Shown one piece after another: positions 17,324-26,400 of a DNA stretch of 64,000 nt. Made by a program: the position numbers and the translations under genes. The DNA lies in assembly GCF_040719265.1 (NCBI RefSeq), contig NZ_JBFDAH010000008.1, positions 161,431 to 225,430 on the forward strand, given 5' to 3'. Below the pieces are notes generated by a model, which was given only the letters and a program-made list of their open reading frames with translations, had not been told where the DNA came from and did no database searches. The stretch's first letter is position 1. Every line of letters begins with the position of its first letter. The stretch is from Aliikangiella maris (GTDB lineage: Bacteria > Pseudomonadota > Gammaproteobacteria > Enterobacterales > Kangiellaceae).

Positions 17324-19444
17324 ATGGGCAATAATTTGATAAAGCAAGAAAAGCAGTTTACGCAGGAGTTGGTTAGTGTTCCTACCTTTGACTATAACTG
17401 TTTCATAAACCGCGAAGTTAGTCAGCTTCAGTTTAATGTCAGGGTGCTCGAGCAATCTCTAGATACCAGACATCCCCTTTTAGAAAGACTTAAGTTCTTG
17501 CTTATCTTTAGTCGTAATCTTGATGAGTTTTTCGAAGTTCGAGTGGCTAAATTAAAATTACAAGTATTGCTGGGGCGGGAGATGTTTGGGCCTGATGGCT
17601 TATCATCTAAAAGTACCCTTAAGCGCTTAAATGAGCTGTGCCATATTTACGCCAAGAGACAGTATGAAATACTCAATGATATTTTGTTGCCAGAATTGGA
17701 AAGTGAAGGAATCTATTTCTTACGTCGCGAAAATTGGACAGATGAACATCGTGAGTGGGTTAAGCGGTACTTTGAAAGTGAAGTTGCTCCTGTAATTAGT
17801 CCAATAGCGCTCGATCCGGCACATCCGTTTCCCAAGTTGGTTAATAAAAGTTTAAACTTCATTGTTACACTGAAAGGCAAAGATGCATTTGGACGCGAAA
17901 GTCGTTTGGCCATTGTTCCTGCACCGCGCTCTTTGCCCCGCCTCATTAAATTACCGAAAGAGTCCGATAGTGATAGAGATGAGTTTATATTTCTTTCAGC
18001 GGTTATTCATGAAAATATCGATAGCTTTTTTCATGGTATGAAAGCAACCGGCTGTTACCAGTTTCGGGTGACTCGAAATTCAGACTTAAATGTCAATGAA
18101 GAAGAAATTCAGGATATTGCTGCAGAAGTTAAAGGTAAGCTGTTTAATCGGAGATTTGGTCATGCCGTGCGCCTTGAAGTTGTGAGTAATTGCCCTGATC
18201 AAATAAAGCAATTTTTGCTAGATGAGTTTGATTTAACTGAATTTGATCTGTACGAAACTGAAGGCCCGGTAAACTTGCAACGTATTTTTTCGCTGTTTGA
18301 TATGCTTGATAAACCCGCACTTGAATATCCAGAGTTTTCTCCTGAAATTCCTGATCAGTTAGCCGCGGGAAGAAATTACTTCGATGCCATACACCATAAA
18401 GATTACTTATTACTTCATCCATACTGTTCGTTTAAACCGGTATTAGAGCTATTGCGCCAGGCGGCATCTGACCCCTCCGTAATGTCAATTAAGCAAACGC
18501 TATATCGCGCAGGATATCACTCCGAGGTGGTCGATATTTTGGTTGAGGCTGCGCGTAAAGGTAAAGAGGTCACTGTTGTTGTTGAATTAAAAGCGCGTTT
18601 TGATGAACAAGAAAATCTGGCATTGGCTAGCCGTTTGCAAGAAGCTGGCGCCGTTGTTTGTTATGGTGTTGTAGGTTATAAAACCCATGCCAAAATGATG
18701 TTGATACTGCGTAAGGAATCTGGCAAATATTATCGCTATGTGCATTTAGGTACGGGGAATTATCACGTCAAAAATGCTAAGGTATATACTGATTACAGCT
18801 TATTCACCAGTAACGAAGAGTTGTGCGAAGATGTGCATAAAATTTTTCAACAGCTAACGGGAATGGGCAAAACATTGCCAATGAAGTCGCTTTACAATGC
18901 GCCATTTACGCTGAGAAATAGCATTATCGAGTTAATTGATAATGAAATCGCGGCCAGTAACAAAGGTAAGTCGGCTTATATTATTATAAAAGTTAACAGT
19001 CTTTGTGATAAAGGTATTATTACTAAACTCTACGAAGCTTCACAAGTCGGTGTAAAAATTGATCTGATTGTTCGTGGTATATGTGCATTACGACCACAAA
19101 TGCCTGGTGTCTCTGAAAATATTCGCGTTAAATCAATTATTGGTCGTTTTTTAGAACATAATCGTGCTTATTATTTCAAGAATGCAGAACATCAGGTGTA
19201 TTGCTCCAGTGCTGATTTAATGGAGCGTAATCTATCACGCCGTATTGAAATTTGTTTTCCTATTCTCGATAATAAATTACAACAAAGAGTCATTAATGAT
19301 TTAAAATTATTTTTAAATGACGAAGGACAGTCTTGGATGTTGGATGTTGATGGTGAATATACCTTGATTAATGATAAACCTAATCAAGAGTTGGTTCAGC
19401 AAATATTGCTAGATCGACATTGTGAGTCTGCTGTTAGCGAGTAA
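17324..19444 (+). CDS. ppk1: Polyphosphate kinase 1
   Basis: 706 residues, full length for PPK1. The N domain begins with FINREVSQLQFNVRVLEQ and the head domain follows. The two phospholipase-D-like catalytic domains carry the autophosphorylated histidine (His455 in GYKTHAKM) and a second active-site histidine (His612 in RFLEHNR); SSADLMERNLSRRIE is also typical. It polymerises the gamma-phosphate of ATP into polyphosphate at the membrane. AAAGG precedes the start. It follows the possibly Pho-linked TonB2 locus, but no exopolyphosphatase (ppx) gene is adjacent. Confidence 0.95.
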   Translation: MGNNLIKQEKQFTQELVSVPTFDYNCFINREVSQLQFNVRVLEQSLDTRHPLLERLKFLLIFSRNLDEFFEVRVAKLKLQVLLGREMFGPDGLSSKSTLKRLNELCHIYAKRQYEILNDILLPELESEGIYFLRRENWTDEHREWVKRYFESEVAPVISPIALDPAHPFPKLVNKSLNFIVTLKGKDAFGRESRLAIVPAPRSLPRLIKLPKESDSDRDEFIFLSAVIHENIDSFFHGMKATGCYQFRVTRNSDLNVNEEEIQDIAAEVKGKLFNRRFGHAVRLEVVSNCPDQIKQFLLDEFDLTEFDLYETEGPVNLQRIFSLFDMLDKPALEYPEFSPEIPDQLAAGRNYFDAIHHKDYLLLHPYCSFKPVLELLRQAASDPSVMSIKQTLYRAGYHSEVVDILVEAARKGKEVTVVVELKARFDEQENLALASRLQEAGAVVCYGVVGYKTHAKMMLILRKESGKYYRYVHLGTGNYHVKNAKVYTDYSLFTSNEELCEDVHKIFQQLTGMGKTLPMKSLYNAPFTLRNSIIELIDNEIAASNKGKSAYIIIKVNSLCDKGIITKLYEASQVGVKIDLIVRGICALRPQMPGVSENIRVKSIIGRFLEHNRAYYFKNAEHQVYCSSADLMERNLSRRIEICFPILDNKLQQRVINDLKLFLNDEGQSWMLDVDGEYTLINDKPNQELVQQILLDRHCESAVSE

Positions 19445-19490
19445 TCGATTTTTTTAATTTAAAATTATATTATTTCCGCTCTTATTTTTT

Positions 19491-19520
19491 GCAGCTAATA
19501 CTTCATAAAGTGTTAGCTGC
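19491..19520. repeat. Strong 13-bp hairpin after ppk1
   Basis: GCAGCTAATACTT (19491-19503) and AAGTGTTAGCTGC (19508-19520) pair over 13 positions (one G-U) around a CATA loop. A T run lies on its left (19485-19490) and none on its right. For plus-strand RNA it is therefore not a standard intrinsic terminator, though it could protect the ppk1 mRNA end. Confidence 0.5.
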
Positions 19521-19647
19521 ATGTCTAATCAATTTGTTACTTAAATATAAAATAACACTCTCTACAATGGTCTAATAGCTTTATAGCTTATGTAGCCATT
19601 TAAATATAATTTGAGCTTAAATTGATTTCGACTTATTTAATTTGGAA

Positions 19648-20057
19648 TTACATTATTATTCTAAGATGACGAATTGGGCTGTTACTCCAAGAAGGAAATG
19701 TATTGTAGTTATAGTCTGCTGAGTCAATATAAATTGATAGACGCTTACCAGCCAATTGTGCTGCTAAAGCCAGTGAAATATTAGATTTACCTACTGTAGC
19801 GTTAGCAATGACAAAAATTTCGCTGTAGGTGTCCTATCTAGCTGACCATAAATGTATACATTATCTGTCTTATTGCCGTTTGTCATGACCTCAAAGTTGC
19901 CACTTGAAAAATCACACCAACCCTCAGCAAAAGTATTGAAAGATAAAAGTATTGAAAGATAAAAGTAAAGATAAAAAAACAAAGTATTTTTTTGAAATTT
20001 AATTTTAGCTTTCCTTGTCTTTAAATATGAAGAGCAGAACTGTAATTTCCCCCGCAT
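19648..20057 (-). pseudogene. Small exported protein, frame broken at an A5/T5 run
   Basis: The frame from ATG 20057 encodes a signal-peptide-like segment and a domain (WCDFSSGNFEVM, then NVYIYGQLDR) but stops early at about 19791. One extra T in the T5 run (plus-strand A run 19813-19817) would restore FFVIANATVGKSNISLALAAQLAGKRLSIY, ending SPIRHLRIIM at 19648. That pattern belongs to a family of small secreted proteins of marine gammaproteobacteria, distantly like the gene at 20876. A 16-bp tandem duplication (19931-19962) also disturbs the N-terminal coding region. A homopolymer sequencing error is possible. Confidence 0.55.
19931..19962. repeat. 16-bp tandem duplication
   Basis: AAGTATTGAAAGATAA occurs twice head to tail and is followed by a partial third copy. 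It lies in the region encoding the signal peptide of the broken minus-strand gene. Sixteen is not a multiple of three, so the duplication shifts frame. Confidence 0.8.
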
Positions 20058-20119
20058 TCTAACCTTTAATAACTTGGATAATATAATTAATTTTATTATT
20101 GATATAACGCTTTTTAATA

Positions 20120-20164
20120 TTGCTTTTTAAGGTTGCTTTTTAAGGTTGCTTTTTAAGGTTGCTT
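20120..20164. repeat. 13-bp tandem repeat, three copies plus a partial
   Basis: TTGCTTTTTAAGG repeats at 20120, 20133 and 20146, followed by TTGCTT. It lies between the broken minus-strand gene and the GNAT gene. It is a slippage-prone tract with no visible coding role. Confidence 0.8.
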
Positions 20165-20312
20165 GACAATTTTGCAAAGGGAAAATTTTAATTTTAGCAT
20201 AATGTAAATATGGCGAATATTAATGACAACATATTGTAATGCTTTGTCGATATCTTGTAAAATAATTAGACTCAGCTGCTTAGTACACAGCTATTTTTTC
20301 TCAGGAGATTAT

Positions 20313-20864
20313 ATGCTAATAGGAAGTAAGTTTAACATACGCCATGTTATCGAAAAGGATCTAGATTCACTGACTTCATTAATGAATGATTTAGTGATTA
20401 GAGGTGAGTTTCTTCCGAGCTTAATGATTTCCCCACAAAAATTACGTCAGCAATATAATCAAAATGGACTATCTGGTGAAGATTTTGAAAGACTGCTGAT
20501 TGTTGATCTGGATGATAATATCATTGGTACCATCTGGCATTTTAAATCTGTGCCCTATTTTAATGCCAGGGAAATAGGCTTTACTTTGTTTGACTCACAA
20601 CAACGACGTAAAGGAATAATGAGTGAAGCTGTTTCACTTTTGTCTAACTACTTATTTAACGGCTTATCTATTAATCGACTAGAAATTCGCATGGATACCC
20701 GCAATATTGCATCTGAAAAAGTTGCAATAAAATGCGGTTATGAAAAAGAAGGTGTTTCTTGTGGTGCTAATTTTGTTAATGGTCAAAATGTTGATATGAA
20801 TTTATATGCTTTGCTACGAGAAGCCTGGCAAAGGAATGTATTAACAGCGTTATCCAAAATTTGA
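20313..20864 (+). CDS. GNAT-family N-acetyltransferase (RimJ/RimL-like)
   Basis: 183 residues from ATG 20313, chosen because CAGGAG (20302-20307) is correctly spaced and the family homology starts at FNIRHVIEKDLDSL. The acetyl-CoA-binding region is visible as FDSQQRRKGIMSEAVSLLSNYLF (about residues 100-122), followed by INRLEIRMDTRNIASEKVAIKCGYEKEG, the usual RimJ/RimL signature. It transfers an acetyl group to an amine; the substrate is unknown. The stop codon overlaps the ribosome binding site of the next gene. Confidence 0.8.
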   Translation: MLIGSKFNIRHVIEKDLDSLTSLMNDLVIRGEFLPSLMISPQKLRQQYNQNGLSGEDFERLLIVDLDDNIIGTIWHFKSVPYFNAREIGFTLFDSQQRRKGIMSEAVSLLSNYLFNGLSINRLEIRMDTRNIASEKVAIKCGYEKEGVSCGANFVNGQNVDMNLYALLREAWQRNVLTALSKI

Positions 20865-20875
20865 GGAACTATAGG

Positions 20876-21217
20876 ATGTATCATAAGTTAAAAAATATTT
20901 GTTACTGCGTTTTATTCTTAGTATGTGCTTTACACTTAGGTTCTGCACATGCTGCATCAGGTTCAAGTATCGGTAAAATAACAACTGTTTTATGGTATGA
21001 AGGGCATGTTGGCGTACTTATTCGACAAGAAAATATGTCTGACTTAGGTGGGTGCGGAAGATCAGATTATTATATGCTCGATGATCAACATCCATATTTT
21101 AAAGAAATTTATTCATTAATATTATCTGCACACATTGCAAGCCAGCCGCTAGAGCTGTCAGTTGCTGACTGTGTTCAAGGTATTTCAAGAATTAAACATG
21201 TTAGAAGTAATAAATAA
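20876..21217 (+). CDS. Small exported protein of unknown function
   Basis: 113 residues from ATG 20876 (GAGGAA at 20863-20868; a TTG five codons upstream is less likely). Signal peptide to about residue 27 (HAA). The mature part has two cysteines, one in DLGGCGRSDYYMLD and one in VADCVQGISRIKHV, that could form a disulphide. Family members are short secreted proteins in Alteromonadales and relatives without known role. The broken gene at 19648-20057 appears to be a distant paralogue. Confidence 0.65.
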   Translation: MYHKLKNICYCVLFLVCALHLGSAHAASGSSIGKITTVLWYEGHVGVLIRQENMSDLGGCGRSDYYMLDDQHPYFKEIYSLILSAHIASQPLELSVADCVQGISRIKHVRSNK

Positions 21218-21315
21218 TTAACTAATATGATAGTAGAAAAAATATGTATAATATTATTAGCTGCAATTAGTAATATCAGCATTTAATTTGAATATTAATT
21301 ACTCGAAGGAAATAT

Positions 21316-21630
21316 ATGCCAGTCGGTGAAGTTGCGGGAGAGTTGCTTAGCGGATTATTTAGGCTCATTGGTCGCTTTTTCGTAGAGATAATATTTGAAA
21401 TATTAACTAAGAGTACTGGATATGCTATTTGTCAAATATTTTCCAAGCGAGTGGATCCCGATGGTGTATTGGTTGTTGTCGTTGGTTTAAGCTTTCTTAG
21501 TTTGATTGGGCTTTTGATTTTCTTTATTTATGAATTTTTACAACTCCAAATGGTGATTGATAGTTGTTTGGACTCTGGCGGTGAATTCAATTATGAATTC
21601 GAAACCTGTGAACAAAAAAAGAAAGATTAA
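21316..21630 (+). CDS. Small membrane protein, unknown
   Basis: 104 residues with AAGGAA about 7 bases before ATG 21316. One amphipathic N-terminal region and a clear membrane segment (about residues 50-73, VLVVVVGLSFLSLIGLLIFF), followed by a short tail with two cysteines (SCLDSGGEF, FETCEQ). No family recognised. Confidence 0.55.
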   Translation: MPVGEVAGELLSGLFRLIGRFFVEIIFEILTKSTGYAICQIFSKRVDPDGVLVVVVGLSFLSLIGLLIFFIYEFLQLQMVIDSCLDSGGEFNYEFETCEQKKKD

Positions 21631-21705
21631 CAATCTGTTTAAAAAAGCGAGAGCGAAAATGTCAGAGCTTAAAAGCACTAATTTTAAAATTGTTAGGTAA
21701 ATATT

Positions 21706-22062
21706 TTGCAAGAACTAAAACAACTTGTATCGGTTCTTATATTATTCGCTGTTATTTGGAATTTTTTTAACACACTTAAAATGAGGAAGAAACTAACTCG
21801 GTATTCAAAAATAGACCTGGATAGTATTCCTTTTCAGTTTCAAAATGAAATCGCTCGACATATTGAAGATGGTTATAGTCTGGTTGAAGTGGAAAAGAAT
21901 AAAATAAAACTAATTAAGAAAAAACGGTATTTATTTCCATTTCTGATTTTTTTACTGATGCCAAATTCAATAAACATCATTTTTAATTCATCTTTTTTAT
22001 GTAGTATATATGGTATAGAACTTAAGCTGGTTGGGGATAAAGTTGAAATCTCTACTTTCTAG
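21706..22062 (+). CDS. Hypothetical membrane protein (TTG start)
   Basis: 118 residues if started at TTG 21706, which is preceded by TTAGGT; no ATG gives a complete N-terminal membrane segment. Two hydrophobic stretches (about residues 6-22 and 78-100) flank a charged middle. No family recognised. The start is uncertain. Confidence 0.4.
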   Translation: MQELKQLVSVLILFAVIWNFFNTLKMRKKLTRYSKIDLDSIPFQFQNEIARHIEDGYSLVEVEKNKIKLIKKKRYLFPFLIFLLMPNSINIIFNSSFLCSIYGIELKLVGDKVEISTF

Positions 22063-22176
22063 AGCATTTAAGTTAGTATCAATAATTTATAGAGGAGTAA
22101 TTTAGAAGACCAATTTTATTCCATGCGACAGGAATAGATCCAACTCCTAAAAAGATTCCTTTGAAGAGGTAATGTG

Positions 22177-22455
22177 ATGGCCCAGTTAAGCAAATCTGAA
22201 GAGCAAGAAGTGAAGCTTTATTTAAAAATTCTCGGAGAAATTTGAGACTTCTACCTTCACAATATTGAGCAGTCAGGACGCAGTCTTGTTCATTATTTTG
22301 ATAAAAGTGGTACGTCTTGGGCCTTAATGGAAGATGATGAAGAGTTTTTACAGTTATGCTTAATTTATTTGAAAAGCAAAGATATTCCAGAGTTTGATGA
22401 GGTCAAAAAGATGAAGGCATTTGAGGAAGAGAGAAAAGCACTAGCTAACAAGTAG
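22177..22455 (+). pseudogene. Small cytoplasmic protein gene interrupted by TGA
   Basis: ATG 22177 with GAAGAGG (22163-22169) opens a 92-codon frame, MAQLSKSEEQEVKLYLKILG, that meets an in-frame TGA at 22243-22245. It then continues with coding character (DFYLHNIEQSGRSLVHYFD, LMEDDEEFLQLCLIYLKSK) to TAG 22453-22455. A single substitution (for example from CGA or TGG) would explain it. I see no selenocysteine insertion hairpin just after the TGA. Family unknown. Confidence 0.5.
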
Positions 22456-22853
22456 TTCCAAAAAAGTTGATTACTTCACCTAGAACCATTAAAACAAATG
22501 CTCTAACCGAATTAGAAGCGCTAATTTGTACTCATGATAAGAGAGTTATCGGCGAAAATATCGCTTTTATAATTACTAGAATGGATGCGCATAGCAACTA
22601 GTTCAGCGCGGCAAAAGTTTAAAAAACGAATTCTGACAGCTATTATTTTTTTAACGTCTCTGTCTGAGTGGTAGAAGCATTGAATACTGATTTAAATTTT
22701 TATGTGACTAAATTTCAGCTGGATTTCACTCATTGATTAAAATATCAAAAGATGTTGCAGAAGCGGTTAACAAGGTCATGAATGCTTGATAGGTTGACTC
22801 TTTAATCAAGCACTCAGTTTGAAAATACCAATGAATATTATCAGCCGCTGAAA
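22456..22853. other. Decayed coding remnants
   Basis: About 400 bp with short coding-like pieces and no intact start. One is 22511-22602 (TNALTELEALICTHDKRVIG, ending in TAG), another about 22720-22788 (KISKDVAEAVNKVMNA, then TGA). Neither has a recognisable family. They suggest gene decay at this spot. Confidence 0.3.
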
Positions 22854-23441
22854 TTAAAATTCATAGCGTATACCAACAACCGTGCGCTCACTATCATCTT
22901 CCTTTTCATAGTCGGCATAAATACCAACGCCGCTGGCAACAATATAATGCAGTCCAAGCAACGCATAATCGACCCGGTAATCACCAAAGTCTTCATCCAC
23001 TTCACCGGTACTCAATCGTTTATAAGTTAATTCAACTTCCAGATTATCAATAATTTGACTTTTGATACCTACACTAAATTGATAACCTTGCTCGTCAAAC
23101 TGGCCTGATTCAGGGCGTGAAAATACCACGGCAACGGCATCTGCTTGGGCAAATAAAACGGTATTCGAAAAAATTTTTTCATGATAACCAATGCCAATGG
23201 TTTTGGTTTCCATATCAAGATCGAGATCTTTATCACTGGTAATAACCGCTTTACCAACAATGTAAAAGTTATCAGGTAATTCATAGCTACCAGTTAATTC
23301 AAATCCGGTAAAATCTCCGACGACTAAATCATGTTCGAGTTCGGTTGCTCCTGCCTCGAAATAACTAAACGAAGGTCTTTCTGCCAGTGCCAAGTTTGAC
23401 ATAGCTAGCAGTGTTGTTGTGAAAAATATCTTTTTTATCAT
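22854..23441 (-). CDS. Outer-membrane beta-barrel protein
   Basis: 195 residues from ATG 23441 with GGGGAAG as ribosome binding site. Signal peptide ends at about ALA (residue 20). The mature part is about eight alternating beta strands rich in Y and F, with a terminal aromatic (RYEF), as in small OmpA/OprF-like or OmpW-size barrels. It lies 28 bp after the large exported protein gene and may share its transcript. Specific function unknown. Confidence 0.7.
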   Translation of the reverse strand: MIKKIFFTTTLLAMSNLALAERPSFSYFEAGATELEHDLVVGDFTGFELTGSYELPDNFYIVGKAVITSDKDLDLDMETKTIGIGYHEKIFSNTVLFAQADAVAVVFSRPESGQFDEQGYQFSVGIKSQIIDNLEVELTYKRLSTGEVDEDFGDYRVDYALLGLHYIVASGVGIYADYEKEDDSERTVVGIRYEF

Positions 23442-23469
23442 TTTACTTCCCCTGCCCAATACTTGCGGT

Positions 23470-26400
23470 TTATTTTGTCAGTGATGGTTTGAAGGCTGAT
23501 GATTGGTTTGCACTTCGTGCACCAACCACGCCTAAAAGCATCAATAATATTAAAATATAACTGACTGAACCACTGCCTTTTGGCTGATCTTTAATGGTAA
23601 TTGTTATTTCGCTGTTGTCAGTGAGCAATACTTCTTGCTCCGGACTATCACTGAATAATTTAATAGTAAAACTTTTATTTTGATGGACGGTTAACAGCGG
23701 TACTTTAATTGTTTTAGGCTCAGTATCGAAATCGGCCCAGTTTAGTTGGCCTTCAACTGCGGTGTAATCCGTACCCGCTTTGGCGGTGCCGTCAACCGTT
23801 TTATAGTTAATGCTGATGGCCGAATCTGAACCATCAACTCGATTAATGGTAAAAGAGGCTTCCTGCTCTTCAGTTGCTTCTGCTGTTGCTACTTCAAATT
23901 TCACTTTGCCTTTTTGCGGCTCAATAACATTGAGCGTAATCAAGGTTGTTGAATTACCATAAGGCGTATTGGTGATAGTGTTAAGTTGTGCTTTATATGT
24001 ACCAAGTTCTAACTCAGTTGTATTAAAAGCAAGGTCAATGGACTTCTCGGCTGAGGCATCAATCGCTTCACTATATCCATTAGATAAGATTAACCACGGC
24101 ACACCAGCCCAGGCACAAATACCGACTTCGCCAGAACTGACACCAACAACAACACCTAATTCTCGACTGGGGAACCATAAAGTCCCATTACAATCAATCG
24201 CAATGCCGCCCTGTTTAAGGTCGCCGAGTGAATCATCGGGCACTTTATCGCCATCCAGGTCAATATCTTTGGGCATATCGAAGCTGGTAATTGGTGTCAG
24301 TTCGTCGGTGTTGGTATCTAGTACCACCACATCTTTTGATGGCTCTTCATCATTAAGCAACACAAACAGACTGCCAGTCATCGGGTTAATTGCCAAACCA
24401 CCAACTTTTAGCTGCACATTGACTGAACGCAGTATTGTGCCATCGGCTGTGAACTGATGAATAACGCTGTCGTTCCAAGAACCGGCGTAATAAGTATCAG
24501 AAACCGGGTCATAGGCCAGTCCTCGTTGAGAAGTACCGAACTCGGGACAAATCTTGTTGCCGGTTACACTGAATGATTCAGGGTTTAATTCGTGAATACA
24601 GTTTTCGCGACCCACTTCTACCTGCCACAGTTTGCCGGTACGATTGTTAAAGGTCATGTCAGCCGCAAAATCGCCTGATATGCTGGTGGTATCAATAGTG
24701 TTTTGTGTTGCCACACCGTCTGAATTAAATTGATGGGCAATATCTTTCGCTGCGCCACCCGCTTTAACATCACCAATCCAAAAATTGCCGTTGCTCTGAT
24801 TAATGGCAATACCATAGGGATAAGTCAGTTGAATATCGAAGTGACGGATATAATCAACTGCTGATGTTGCAATGTTTAAACTGTTAAAGTCAGCAGAATA
24901 GCGGATTTTTTTAGTGGTTAATTGCTTGAGCGCTTTAGGGCCAAAATGTCTGGTTGATGGATGATATGGTCCATGAATTTCGCTTGGCATTTTCTTGTTG
25001 GTTGGTACTGCCGTTACCAGATATTCAACATTCGTCGCAACATTACCCACATTTTTAATAGTTAAGCTATCTTCGCGGATCGTATCCAGCGGCACTTCAA
25101 ACGCCGATGGTGCACTAGCGATTTCAATTTTACCGGCATCCAGCGCAACAGGTGAAGCTAATGAAATTTGATTTGCTGCAACTTGTTTGACTACATATTG
25201 GGCAAAAGTAAAATTCACATTTTGACTGGCGCCATTTTCTAAAAATAGTCTGAAATAACCATCACCAACACTGTCATCGTCTTGCGTTGCACGCGAGATT
25301 GTTTTTGATTGTCCATTCGTAATTAGCACATCATTTAGTGCTTCTCCGGTGTTGGCATCAATCACATTGCCTTGTACAAAGCTGCCAGTTGCTGGATTAC
25401 ATTGGCTGCCGGTAATTTTGACATTATCGACCAACGCCCACCAGTTCCAGTTAGCTCTATAATAGTGCCAACGGAGCTGAAAGCTTGACGCGCCACTTAT
25501 TGAGGGGGCTAAATCCAGCGTGACATGTTCAGGTAAACCATCCCCTTTAATTTTTAGCAGGTTAACCCAGTTGCCACCATCGACTTTAATATCAAAATCA
25601 AATTCATCACCAAGTGCACGATAGAGTGTATCGAATTCTATTTGGGTACTTGGCATACTGGCAACAGAAATCACCGGACTGATTAATGATGTATCTGTAT
25701 TAACATCTTGTCCTGCCAGATCGCTATCGGCAATGGCTGCATGTCCGCTGGTACCAATCAGATTGCCACGCGTATTGGCGGTACTTTGCCAGATTGAACC
25801 TGATCCTGCTTTATCTTCAACAGTCCAGTCGAGGGGGGGGACGCCGGCTTCAAAGCCTTCGATTAGTCCGCTGACTTTATAACCGGCGGCAATGCATGAT
25901 TCGAAAATTGTTAATGCAAAATTAGCCGTTTGTGTGGTGACGGGATCAATATCCCGTGACTCATCCTGATAACCTTGGGTATGAACTTTAGTATGCATTT
26001 TTAGCAGGTTACCGCCATATAAATTAATCTCATACTGGCCGGTAATCGGGTCGGTAAAGGTAGAAACTGAACCGCCAGGAATGTCTACAATGATTTCGCT
26101 GTATAACGGCGTATTTAAACCAGAACCATCTCTTACGGTGCCACTGACCTTTATAGGGGTTGCAGGCGTTAATTGAATGTCTCGGTTTAGTACATCGTCT
26201 TCGGCAATATCAATTGATGCAATTTGGCCATTGACCCAGCCGTATTTATAAAACTTAACCGGATAGCCTGTATCAACGGGTAAGACTAATCGGTATTCAC
26301 CATCTTCATTGGAGTAAACGCGGAAGTTACCACTTGAAACTTCGACGCCAGGAATTGGCTCGTTGGTTTCGCTGTTAGTAATTACACCCGTAATACGACC

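Noticed and set aside
21640..21705. attC-like GTTAGGT site
   Set aside because: Only a single heptamer; no complementary partner or cassette structure.
20313..22062. Integron gene-cassette array (GNAT plus small hypotheticals)
   Set aside because: No pair of attC-type core sites or imperfect palindromes was found between the genes, and no integrase gene is present.
22243..22245. Selenocysteine codon
   Set aside because: No stable hairpin with an exposed G/U loop is seen just after the TGA; a nonsense mutation is simpler.
23969..24457. 162-codon plus-strand frame
   Set aside because: Lies antisense inside the clearly coding 1558-residue gene; its residues mirror that gene's codons.
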